Below, piece after piece: positions 27,901 to 34,787 of a stretch of DNA of 64,000 nucleotides. Numbering within the stretch: position 1 is the stretch's first letter; every line of letters starts with the position of its first letter. The notes under the pieces are model-generated. The model was not told the origin of the DNA. It saw only the letters and a program-made list of their open reading frames with translations, and did not search any database. The position numbers were made by a program, and so were the translations under genes. This DNA is from Vannielia litorea (lineage in GTDB: Bacteria > Pseudomonadota > Alphaproteobacteria > Rhodobacterales > Rhodobacteraceae). Location: assembly GCF_019801175.1 (NCBI RefSeq), contig NZ_JAHVJR010000001.1, positions 248,001 to 312,000 on the forward strand. Direction: 5' to 3'.

Positions 27901-29788
27901 GCACGGCGGTTGTCCAGTTGGCGGGATCGTTGTTGTCGAGCGCCAGGTCGACAAGCTCCATCGCCGCGCCGTTCGGGTCGGGCCAGAGCGTGCCGCCGTC
28001 ATACTCGACGCGGTCGATCTCGGTGCCGTCGGGCATGGTGAGGATGATCTCGTCTGCGCCATTGCCGAGGAAGAGGCCGGAGAAGACGTAGTCCACCTCG
28101 ACGCCGCCGTTGGTGGTGATGTCGCCGTTGTTGCCGAGCACGAGATATTCGCCCGGCTCGATCACGAGGCTGCCGGTGATGGTATGGCTGTCGGTGCCGT
28201 CGTCGGAGATGAGCCAGCCCTCGAGCTCCACCGGCGCGGAGCCGGCGTTGTAGATCTCGAAATACTCGCCCTGGCTGTCGCTCACGGCAGAGGGGTTTTG
28301 CATGATCTCGGTGATGACGATCTCGGGCGGCGGCGCAACATTGGCGGCGCCGGGAGTTTCGACGCGGGGATCGGACCAAGTGCCATCCTCCTCGCGCTGG
28401 AGCGAGAATCCGATGGGCGTGTCGCCGGGCTCCATCACGCCGATGTCGTCTGCCTCCATCCCGTCGGCCGGCCCGCCCACGGCGGTGAAACCGCCCTCGT
28501 AGGAGATGAACTCGATCACCCCGCTCAGATCGTAGAGCGCGATGCCGTCATTGCCGTTCTGGAGGCCGGAGGTGGGGATGACGTAGTAGTCATAGGTGCC
28601 GTCGGTAGTCATCGTGCCGTCTGCGGCGGCGAAGGTGCCGTAAACCGCGCCGCCGTTGCCGTTGTAGAGCGCGATGCGTAGGTCGGTCACGTCGGTGCCC
28701 GTGTCGACGCGGAGCTCGACGAACTCGCCGGTATCGGCGCCCGCGTTGTCATAGTGGAACTCGTTGATACGGGGCGCGGTGGAGGGCGTCTCATCCACGT
28801 CGGCGACGGTCACGGTGATGTCGGCGCTGCCGGTGGCAGTGCCGTCCGAGGCCTCGACGGTGAGCTCGTAGGCGTTGTCGCCATCGGCATCGAGGGGCGT
28901 CTCGAAGTCTGGGGCGGCCACGAAAGCGATTTCGCCGGTTGCCGCGTCGATGGTGAAGAGTGCGGCATCGGCGCCGGAGAGGCTGTAGCTGAGCGCATCG
29001 CCCTCGGCATCGGTCGCGGAGACCCCGGCAGCAACGGCGGTGGTGTTCTCGTCGATCGTTACGCTGGTGGCCGTCACCTCGGGCGCGTCATTCACGCCGG
29101 TGACGGTGATCGTGACGGTGGCAGTGTCGGTGCCGCCCTTTCCGTCATCCACGGTGTAGGTGAAGGTGTCCTCCAGCGTTTCGCCCTCGGCCAACGCGTC
29201 GAATACGGCCGGATCGTAGGTGATTGTGGTGCCGTCGAAGCTGATCGAGGCGCCGGAGGCAGAGGTGGCATCGACCGAGGTGATGGTGATCGCGTCGCCA
29301 TCGAACTCCTGATCGTTGGCCAGCAGAGTGGCGGCGTCGATCGTCAGGGGGGTGTCTTCATCGGTGGCGGCGGCATCGTCGCCCGCGAGCACCGCGTTGT
29401 TGGTGCCGTCGATCCAGAGGGTATAGTCATCGGCCTGGAAGTAGAGCGCCTCGACGCCCGTGAGCACGTCGACCCCTTCGGGGCCGGTGACCACGGTGGT
29501 CTTGAACCAGCCCCAGCCGAGGGTGGACACATCGTAGTCGGAGACCGACCCGGAATAGACAGAGGTGTCGGTGCCGCGCCCGCCGTTGATGATGTCGAGC
29601 CCCGCGCCGGAGAAGATGATGTCATCACCGCCGTGGCCGAAGATCAGGTTGCTGGAATCATTGGCCTCGATCACATCATCCCGGCGGCTGCCTTGGAAGA
29701 TCACTTGTGGGCGGTGATCGTCGTGGCCGTGGCCGCGCCCCTTGTGATGACCGTTGGAGTGAAAAGAGTGACCGTTATCGCGCGGCAT
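24923..29788 (-). CDS. Large multidomain extracellular nuclease (ExeM/NucH-like) with lamin-tail repeats
   Basis: A very acidic 1621-residue protein. In order: a His-rich N-terminus (1-30); RTX-like calcium-binding repeats with GHGGDDIIFSGAGLDIINGG (about 35-76); a tandem-95 type domain (143-231); a cadherin-like domain (232-330); an APRINEFHYDNAG module (338-486); two lamin-tail-like copies of 164 residues (487-650, 651-814); a second APRINEFHYDNAG module (815-966); an OB-like domain from LYLISEVQGD (972); and an endonuclease/exonuclease/phosphatase domain from SLQVASVNVLNYF (1242), with the catalytic blocks ALQELENNG, YLGDMNSY and ASDHDPVIVGLDF. No signal peptide is visible; the RTX-like part suggests type I-like export, though it sits at the N-terminus. 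Probably degrades extracellular DNA for phosphate or biofilm remodelling. Confidence 0.93.
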   Translation of the reverse strand: MPRDNGHSFHSNGHHKGRGHGHDDHRPQVIFQGSRRDDVIEANDSSNLIFGHGGDDIIFSGAGLDIINGGRGTDTSVYSGSVSDYDVSTLGWGWFKTTVVTGPEGVDVLTGVEALYFQADDYTLWIDGTNNAVLAGDDAAATDEDTPLTIDAATLLANDQEFDGDAITITSVDATSASGASISFDGTTITYDPAVFDALAEGETLEDTFTYTVDDGKGGTDTATVTITVTGVNDAPEVTATSVTIDENTTAVAAGVSATDAEGDALSYSLSGADAALFTIDAATGEIAFVAAPDFETPLDADGDNAYELTVEASDGTATGSADITVTVADVDETPSTAPRINEFHYDNAGADTGEFVELRVDTGTDVTDLRIALYNGNGGAVYGTFAAADGTMTTDGTYDYYVIPTSGLQNGNDGIALYDLSGVIEFISYEGGFTAVGGPADGMEADDIGVMEPGDTPIGFSLQREEDGTWSDPRVETPGAANVAPPPEIVITEIMQNPSAVSDSQGEYFEIYNAGSAPVELEGWLISDDGTDSHTITGSLVIEPGEYLVLGNNGDITTNGGVEVDYVFSGLFLGNGADEIILTMPDGTEIDRVEYDGGTLWPDPNGAAMELVDLALDNNDPANWTTAVQTYGDGDLGTPGAPNGSAPAAPPEIVISEIMQNPSAVSDGNGEYFEIYNAGTEPVELEGWVISDNGADSHTITGSLVVQPGEYLVLGINGDITTNGGIEVDYVYSGIALANGDDEIILTTADGTEVDRVEYDGGPAFPDPTGAAMELTDLAADNNDGANWTEATTPFGDGDLGSPGATNGTIVTAAPRINEFHYDNAGTDEGEFVEIRLAAGTDPADYVVHLVEGNDGGIDFSLALTDASVTVSSDGTYDYYVVTPNFLENGPDGVALEGPGGSLVDFVSYEGTITGTEGVVTGATSTDVGVAEGSGTPVGDSLQLNDAGDGWFAGVNTAGTANELTVTPTLYLISEVQGDSFASPLDGQQGVQVEAVVTYVTDDGFYLTEEFGDWDDNDATSEGIYVFTGGGYAVEVGDLVSVTGTVDEFFDLTELTDVSDVTVISTNNFRPVATVSIGPDTVNDWESYEGMYLSVGSATTDPLTITANFNFDRYGEISISAGTPIQPTQLYDAGSPEAQAAMEDNANNTLLLSDGISGQNPDEFIYMPNTGPGDVNGNGYLDAGDDMDNSISPRLGTEFTSDVNGVMTYEFGSYALVVDGQLALDESTANRPETPDDVGGSLQVASVNVLNYFTSFTGSAGPNGAGVRGANNQEELDRQTDGLTAEILGTGAEVVALQELENNGFGTGSAIVTLTDELDAASGGATNYVAVNPYDYITDPWGGAGYIGTDAITTGIIYDANAVTLVYAETLVFAEASNDVTNGIAEALGGYIGFDWDSFDRNRPSVAATFEDNATGEQFTMVSSHFKSKGDSDLQDIADAAESWLTNNPTDANYTAVEALLQDLYADPNFDQGDGQGFWNEVRTDAAIELADWIENDYNGTGTDTVIYLGDMNSYTEEDPVQYLDDDAGLTDLLATFVGQDEAYSYVFDGQQGVLDQALVDDEMLSFVTGITEWHINADEPDLFNYDTNFNNPAYDLSGPYAASDHDPVIVGLDFGDAIV

Positions 29789-29841
29789 GGTGATTCCCCC
29801 TGGAAAAATTCTTGTTTGGCCCTGAAAAAACAGGCCAGCGT

Positions 29842-29863
29842 AACGTGAAGATGAACACGTTCA
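29842..29863. promoter_or_regulatory. Nested inverted repeat upstream of the nuclease gene
   Basis: AACGTG (29842-29847) pairs with CACGTT (29856-29861), and the right arm is itself part of a tight palindrome TGAAC-AC-GTTCA at 29852-29863. It lies 64-75 bases upstream of the nuclease start, where an operator would be expected. The binding protein is unknown. Confidence 0.4.
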
Positions 29864-29937
29864 CATTCGGGCATGGCCCGGTGAGCATGGGAAGGGGTTA
29901 CGCGGCGGCAGGAGGCCAGTAGGCGGGGGATCGCCTG

Positions 29938-30720
29938 TTATGTGAACTGCACCGCCACCGAGCCGAGCGGGCCGAAATCGGCGTGCAGCGTATCGCCCTT
30001 TTGCGCGTGCACCGGACGGGTGAAGCTGCCCGAGAGCATGTAGTCGCCCGGCTTCAACTCGGTGCCATAGGGGCCGAGCTTGTTGGCCAGCCACGCGATG
30101 GCCATGGCGGGGTGGCCGAGCACGCCTGCGGCGAGGCCGGTCTCCTCGATCTCGGAGTTGCGGTAGAAGACGGCGCCTACGGTGCGCAGGTCGATGGCAT
30201 CGGGGCGCACCGGGCGGCCACCGAGGACGATGCCCGCGCCTGCGCCGTTGTCGGCCACGGTGTCGAAAATCTTGCGCGGCTCGGTCACCCGGGCGTCGAT
30301 GATCTCGATGGAGGGGATGACCCATTCGGTCGCGCGAAGCACGTCGATCAGCTGCACGCCGGGGCCCTTGAGGGGGGAGTGCAGCACGAAGGTCAGCTCG
30401 GGCTCGACGCGGGGTTTGCAGAAGCTCTCGAAAGGCACCTTGGCGCCATCGGCCAGAAGCTGATCATCGAAGAGGTAGCCGAAATCGGGCTCGTCGATCT
30501 TGCTGGCCGCCTGCATCGCCTTGGAGGTCAGGCCGATCTTGTGGCCGACGATCCGGCGGCCATCGGCCACCCGCGCCTCGGCCACGGCGGAGGAAATGGC
30601 ATAGCTGTCCTCAAGCTCGATCTCGGGGAACATGGCCGAGGGCCGCTCGCCCTGCACCTTGGTGCGGTGGCTTTCGAGCAGGGATGCGACGGCCTTGGCG
30701 CGTTGATCTTCGGTCAGCAT
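29938..30720 (-). CDS. hpaH: 2-oxo-hept-4-ene-1,7-dioate hydratase-like (HpaH/HpcG)
   Basis: A 260-residue member of the HpaH/DmpE/MhpD hydratase family, which adds water to a 2-hydroxydienoate late in meta-cleavage pathways. Close similarity to HpcG is visible: VGHKIGLTSKAMQAASKIDEPDFGYL, EPRKIFDTVADNGAGAGIVLGGRP, GHPAMAIAWLANKLGPYG and GSFTRPVHAQKGDTLHADFG. It needs a divalent metal. It is transcribed away from the dehydrogenase-dioxygenase operon across a 166-base region with two palindromes, which suggests joint control. The exact substrate (homoprotocatechuate-derived or another dienoate) is uncertain because the rest of the hpa set is not here. Confidence 0.88.
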   Translation of the reverse strand: MLTEDQRAKAVASLLESHRTKVQGERPSAMFPEIELEDSYAISSAVAEARVADGRRIVGHKIGLTSKAMQAASKIDEPDFGYLFDDQLLADGAKVPFESFCKPRVEPELTFVLHSPLKGPGVQLIDVLRATEWVIPSIEIIDARVTEPRKIFDTVADNGAGAGIVLGGRPVRPDAIDLRTVGAVFYRNSEIEETGLAAGVLGHPAMAIAWLANKLGPYGTELKPGDYMLSGSFTRPVHAQKGDTLHADFGPLGSVAVQFT

Positions 30721-30776
30721 GATGAGGGTCCTCCGTTTGCGCTTTTGTGGCCTGTCGGGGAGGATTTGCCAAGAGA

Positions 30777-30831
30777 TAACATGTTAATGACTTGCGTTTT
30801 TATCGGTGATAGGGAAATTATCGATAATTTC
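30777..30831. promoter_or_regulatory. Two perfect palindromes between divergent hydratase and dehydrogenase genes
   Basis: TAACATGTTA at 30777-30786 and GAAATTATCGATAATTTC at 30814-30831 are both perfect palindromes, with centres about 41 bases apart (close to four helical turns). They lie in an AT-rich patch between divergent genes, as expected for operators of a dimeric regulator such as a MarR- or GntR-type protein. No regulator gene is adjacent. Confidence 0.65.
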
Positions 30832-30886
30832 GTTGACCGGCCCGAAGCCCGGTTTTACGGTTTCGGTAGTGAGAGGGAGGCAGGCC

Positions 30887-32359
30887 ATGGACGGCGGCAG
30901 CGCGCGGCGGATTTCGAGCTTCATCGGGGGCAAGGCCCTGCCGGCGGAGGGAGAGCTCTTCGAGGATATCAACCCGGCGACGGGCGAGGTTGTGGCGCTG
31001 GTTCAAGCCGCGAGCGCGGCGCAGGTGGATGCTGCGGTGCAGGCCGCACGGGCGGCGCTGCGCGGGCCGTGGGGCAAGATGACGGTGGATCAACGCGCCA
31101 AGGCGATGCACGCGATTGCCGATGGCATCGAGGCGCGGTCGGAGGAGTTCTTGCGGGCCGAGATCCTCGACACGGGCAAGCCGGTGAGCATGGCCTCGCA
31201 CCTCGATATTCCGCGCGGCGCGGCGAACTTCAGGGCCTTTGCCGAGGTGCTGAAGCACACGCCGGGTGAGGCCTTTCCCTTCGTGGCGCCCGATGGACGG
31301 GATGCGTTGAACTATTCCCTGCGCGGCCCGCGCGGGGTGATCGCGGTGATTTGCCCCTGGAACCTGCCGCTGCTGCTGATGACATGGAAGGTTGGCCCGG
31401 CCTTGGCCTGCGGCAATACGGTTGTGGTGAAGCCCTCGGAGGAAACCCCGGCCACGGCGGCGCTGCTGGCCGAGGTGATCCGCGATGCGGGCATCCCGGA
31501 GGGCGTTTACAACGTGGTGCAGGGCGGTGGGCCAAATGCCGCCGGGCAATGGCTCACCGAGCATCCGGGCGTGGATGGCATCACCTTCACCGGCGAGACG
31601 CGCACTGGCGAGGCGATCATGTGTGCGGCGGCCAAGGGCGTGCGGCCGGTGTCGTTCGAATTGGGTGGCAAAAACGCGGGGGTGATCTTTGCCGATGCCG
31701 ATATGGAGGCCGCGCTGGAGCAGGCGGCGCGGGCGGTATTCATGAATGGCGGACAGGTGTGCCTGCAGACCGAGCGGCTTTACGTGCAGCGGCCCGTGTT
31801 CGAGGAGTTTGTGGCGGGGCTGAAGGCGAAGGCCGAGGCGCTGGTGCCGGGTAATCCGTTCGACAAGGGCACCACATTCGGCCCGCTGATCCCCTCGGAC
31901 CATCCGGCCAAGGTGCTGGGCTACTACCAGAAGGCAGCAGCGGGCGGGGCCGAGGTGGTCACCGGCGGCGGGCGGCTGGAGATGCCGGGCGCGCTGGCGG
32001 GCGGCAACTGGGTGCAGCCGACGATCTGGACTGGGCTCAGCGATGACAGCCCGGTGGTGCGCGAGGAGATCTTCGGCCCCTGCGTGCATATCGCGCCCTT
32101 CGACGAGGAGGAGGAGGTTATGAGCCGGGCCAATGACACGCCCTATGGCCTTGCCTCCATGCTCTGGACGCAGGATGTGAGCCGCGCCCATCGGGTGGCG
32201 GCGCAGCTGGAGGCGGGGATCACATGGGTGAACTCGTGGTTCGTGCGCGACTTGCGCACCGCTTTTGGCGGCATGAAGGCGAGCGGGATCGGCCGCGAGG
32301 GCGGGGTTCACGGGTTGGAGTTTTATACAGAAACCCGCAATATCTGTGTGAAACTCTGA
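30887..32359 (+). CDS. Semialdehyde dehydrogenase of a meta-cleavage pathway (HpaE/hydroxymuconic semialdehyde dehydrogenase-like)
   Basis: NAD-dependent aldehyde dehydrogenase of 490 residues. Catalytic residues are visible: FELGGKNAG with the glutamate near residue 261 and GQVCLQTERLYV with the nucleophilic cysteine near 296. The C-terminal segment FGGMKASGIGREGGVHGLEFYTETRNICVKL resembles 2-hydroxymuconic and 5-carboxymethyl-2-hydroxymuconic semialdehyde dehydrogenases. The start at 30887 has a strong ribosome site (GAGGGAGG); an upstream in-frame start at 30806 would run through the palindromic operator. It heads an operon with the two VOC proteins and the aldolase-like protein, so it probably oxidises the ring-cleavage semialdehyde. 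Confidence 0.9.
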   Translation: MDGGSARRISSFIGGKALPAEGELFEDINPATGEVVALVQAASAAQVDAAVQAARAALRGPWGKMTVDQRAKAMHAIADGIEARSEEFLRAEILDTGKPVSMASHLDIPRGAANFRAFAEVLKHTPGEAFPFVAPDGRDALNYSLRGPRGVIAVICPWNLPLLLMTWKVGPALACGNTVVVKPSEETPATAALLAEVIRDAGIPEGVYNVVQGGGPNAAGQWLTEHPGVDGITFTGETRTGEAIMCAAAKGVRPVSFELGGKNAGVIFADADMEAALEQAARAVFMNGGQVCLQTERLYVQRPVFEEFVAGLKAKAEALVPGNPFDKGTTFGPLIPSDHPAKVLGYYQKAAAGGAEVVTGGGRLEMPGALAGGNWVQPTIWTGLSDDSPVVREEIFGPCVHIAPFDEEEEVMSRANDTPYGLASMLWTQDVSRAHRVAAQLEAGITWVNSWFVRDLRTAFGGMKASGIGREGGVHGLEFYTETRNICVKL

Positions 32360-32382
32360 GGCGGGGGCCAAGGAGCGCGCAG

Positions 32383-33243
32383 ATGAGCATCATTGAGAAA
32401 CTGTCATACGTCCGGCTTGCCGTGGCCGATCTGGCCCGCGCGGCGGAGTTTGCAGAAGGCATTGTCGGCCTGCAGCGGGTAGAGGCGGAGGAGGGCGTGG
32501 CGCTCTTCCGCTCGGACTTTCGCGACCATGCGCTGGCGCTGGTTCAGCGGGCGGAGGGCGATGGCGCCAGCGCCTCACTCGGGCTGGAGCTGCGCGACAC
32601 GGAAGCGCTGGAGGCGCTGGCGGAACGGCTCTCAGCACGGGGGTTGAAGCCCTGGCGCGGCAGTGAGGCCGACTGCGCCGCGCGGCGCTGCAAGGCGATG
32701 GCGGGCGTGCGGCTGCGCGGCGGGCTGGCGCTGGAGTTTGTTGTCCGCCCCCTGGCGAGCGGCTGGCGGTATCACGGGCCGCGCGATGCCGGGATTGTCG
32801 GGTTTTCAAGCGTGGTGATTGGCTCGACGGATGTGGAAGCCGACGTGGCGCTCTGGCGCGAGGCGCTGGGCGCGCGGGTGAGCGACTGGGTGGGCGAGGG
32901 CGCCTATCTGGCGATCGACGGCGCGCACCATCGCGTGCTTCTGCTGCCATCGGAACGGGACGGGCTGATGGAAATGCAGTTCGAGGTCGAAGGCATGGAT
33001 CAGGTGATGCAGGCTGGATACTTCCTGCAATCGCGGCAGGTGCCGGTGGTCAGCGGGCCGGGGCGCAACCCGGCATCCGGCGCGCTCTTTATCAGCTTTC
33101 GCGGGCCGGAGGAGATGCGCTTTGGCTATGTGGCCGAAGGCGCGGCGCAGGACGGGCTGGCGCGGCAGTTTCCAGCCACGCGGGCCGGGTTTTGCGCCTG
33201 GGGCAGCGGCAGCACGGTGCCGGAATACGGGGGGGAGCCATGA
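32383..33243 (+). CDS. VOC-family extradiol-dioxygenase-like protein lacking metal ligands
   Basis: A 286-residue two-domain vicinal-oxygen-chelate protein, clearly a paralogue of the next gene (shared RYHG-RDAGI-GFS, GARVSD, GPGR-P blocks). In active type I extradiol dioxygenases iron or manganese is held by two histidines and one glutamate. By alignment with its neighbour these positions are Ser143, Phe200 and Gly248 here, so the metal site is gone. It is therefore probably not an oxygenase itself; it may be a structural or regulatory partner of the downstream enzyme, with which it overlaps by four bases (ATGA). Start ATG 32383 follows an AAGGAG ribosome site. Confidence 0.85.
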   Translation: MSIIEKLSYVRLAVADLARAAEFAEGIVGLQRVEAEEGVALFRSDFRDHALALVQRAEGDGASASLGLELRDTEALEALAERLSARGLKPWRGSEADCAARRCKAMAGVRLRGGLALEFVVRPLASGWRYHGPRDAGIVGFSSVVIGSTDVEADVALWREALGARVSDWVGEGAYLAIDGAHHRVLLLPSERDGLMEMQFEVEGMDQVMQAGYFLQSRQVPVVSGPGRNPASGALFISFRGPEEMRFGYVAEGAAQDGLARQFPATRAGFCAWGSGSTVPEYGGEP

Positions 33244-34106
33244 TTTCACTCAGCGATGTGAGCTACGTGCGGATGGGCACGCGCGACCTTGAGGGCGCGG
33301 AGTTTTTTGCCCGCGATTACCTCGGGCTGGAGGTGGCGGAGCGGCGGCGCGGGGCCGCCTATTTCCGCTCGGACGCGCGGGCGCATACGCTGTGCTACTT
33401 CGAGGGCGACCCGACCGATCATGCGGTGGGCTTCGAGGTGGCCAGCGAGGCCGAGCTGGACGAGGCGGCGGCGGCGCTGGAGGCGATTGGCCATGCGGTG
33501 CATGTGGGCACGCCAGAAGAGGCGGGGCTGCGGCAGGTGCGGGCCTTCATCGGGTTCGATGACCCTACGGGCAACCGGATCGAGCTGGTGGTGCGGCCCG
33601 AGATGAGCGGGCAGCGGTATCATGGCACGCGGGATGCGGGGATCACCGGGTTCAGCCACGTGGGCCTCTGCAGCACCGATCCGGTGCGGGACGAGGCGTT
33701 CTGGACAAAGGTGTGCAATGCGCGGGTGAGTGACCGGATCGGTGATGCGCCCTTGCTGCGGATCGACGAAGTGCACCATACGATTGCGCTCTTCCCGGCG
33801 CAGCGGAAGGGGATTCAGCACATCAATCACCAAGTTGAGTCGGCGGACGATATTCAGCGGAGCTTCAACTTTTTGCGCCAGCGGAATGTGCGGATGGTCT
33901 TCGGCCCGGGGCGGCATCCGACCTCGACGGCGAAGTTCCTCTATTTCGAGGGGCCGGACGGGATGGTGTTTGAATACTCCAGCGGCGTGGCGGAGATTGC
34001 CGATGAGCTGCTCTGGCGCGAGCGGCAGTTTCCGGCGGAGCCGAAGGGGTTTTGCAAGTGGGGCGCGAAGCCGGACATTGCGGAATTCCGTGACAGCGAT
34101 GACTGA
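33240..34106 (+). CDS. VOC-family extradiol dioxygenase, putative active subunit
   Basis: A 288-residue type I extradiol dioxygenase-like protein. Candidate metal ligands are all present: His140 in GFSHVGL, His197 in HINHQVES and Glu245 in MVFEYSS. Such enzymes cleave a catechol ring next to the hydroxyls, giving a semialdehyde that the upstream dehydrogenase could oxidise. The N-terminal domain (1-125) is the usual non-catalytic repeat, and the C-terminal tail KGFCKWGAKPDIAEF is shared in weaker form with the paralogue. It overlaps the paralogue by four bases and the next gene by eight, so equal synthesis of the two VOC proteins is likely. The catechol substrate is unknown. Confidence 0.85.
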   Translation: MISLSDVSYVRMGTRDLEGAEFFARDYLGLEVAERRRGAAYFRSDARAHTLCYFEGDPTDHAVGFEVASEAELDEAAAALEAIGHAVHVGTPEEAGLRQVRAFIGFDDPTGNRIELVVRPEMSGQRYHGTRDAGITGFSHVGLCSTDPVRDEAFWTKVCNARVSDRIGDAPLLRIDEVHHTIALFPAQRKGIQHINHQVESADDIQRSFNFLRQRNVRMVFGPGRHPTSTAKFLYFEGPDGMVFEYSSGVAEIADELLWRERQFPAEPKGFCKWGAKPDIAEFRDSDD

Positions 34107-34755
34107 GGTGAAGCTGCGGATGGCCGGCCGCGCGCTGGGCCGCGCGGGGTTGGCCCATGCCTATGGGCATTGTTCTGTCCGGCTTTCGGAAAGCGAGTTT
34201 CTCGTCTGCGCGCCGGTGCCAATGGGGCAGGTGCCTGTGGGCGCGGCAGGCACGGTGGTGCCTGTGAACGGCCCGCTGCCCGAGGGCGTGCTGGGCGAGG
34301 TGCGGATACATCAGCAGCTTTACAAGGCACGGCCCGAGGCGGGTGGGATCACCCGGACGATGCCGCCGAAGATCATGGCGCTCTCGGCGCTGGGCCGGGT
34401 GCCGCAGATGCGGCACGGGATGGGAGCCTACTTCAGGGCAGGGATCGCGCTCTGGGACTCGCCGCTGCTGATCCGTGGTGACGCGAGCGCAGAGGCGCTG
34501 GCGGCGCAGATGGCGGGCCAGCGGGCGGGGGTGATGCGCGGCAACGGTCTGGTGACGGTGGGCGAGAGCATCGAAGAGGCCGTGGTGCTGGCGTGGTACG
34601 CCGAGGATGCCGCCCGGATCGAGTTGGAGGTGCTGGGCTCAGGGCTGGACGGGCCGCTTGTGACGCCCGAGGAGGCCGAGGCGCGCGACACATGGGGCGG
34701 GCGCATAATGGACCGGATGTGGGATTACCTGACGTTCGGAGACCCGGAGGGGTAG
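34099..34755 (+). CDS. Class II aldolase/adducin-fold protein without the usual zinc histidines
   Basis: A 218-residue class II aldolase-fold protein. The opening LAHAYGHCSVRLSESEFLVCAP and the segment GEVRIHQQLYKARPEAGGITRTMPPKIMALSALG align with the family. The His-x-His zinc motif normally found after the 'RP-V' segment is Thr85-Arg86-Thr87, and the third histidine of the NHG motif is replaced in RGNGLVTVG (149-150). The fold includes decarboxylases of dihydroxy-aromatic acids as well as sugar-phosphate aldolases, so a decarboxylase-like or non-metal role in this aromatic cluster is possible. The start ATG 34099 overlaps the dioxygenase gene by eight bases. Confidence 0.8.
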   Translation: MTEVKLRMAGRALGRAGLAHAYGHCSVRLSESEFLVCAPVPMGQVPVGAAGTVVPVNGPLPEGVLGEVRIHQQLYKARPEAGGITRTMPPKIMALSALGRVPQMRHGMGAYFRAGIALWDSPLLIRGDASAEALAAQMAGQRAGVMRGNGLVTVGESIEEAVVLAWYAEDAARIELEVLGSGLDGPLVTPEEAEARDTWGGRIMDRMWDYLTFGDPEG

Positions 34756-34761
34756 GGGTAA

Positions 34762-34779
34762 GGCGGAACAGGTCCCGCC
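34762..34779. terminator. Hairpin between convergent operons
   Basis: GGCGG (34762-34766) and CCGCC (34775-34779) with an eight-base loop lie between the stop of the aldolase-like gene and the stop of metF. It could serve both strands. The flanks (GTAGGG, CCTAC) partly extend the stem with mismatches. Confidence 0.5.
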
Positions 34780-34787
34780 CTACGAGA

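Noticed and set aside
24878..28681. A 1267-codon open frame on the plus strand opposite the large nuclease.
   Set aside because: Val/Gly/Asp-rich shadow of the repetitive Asp/Gly/Val/Thr codons of the nuclease; no domain and no ribosome site.
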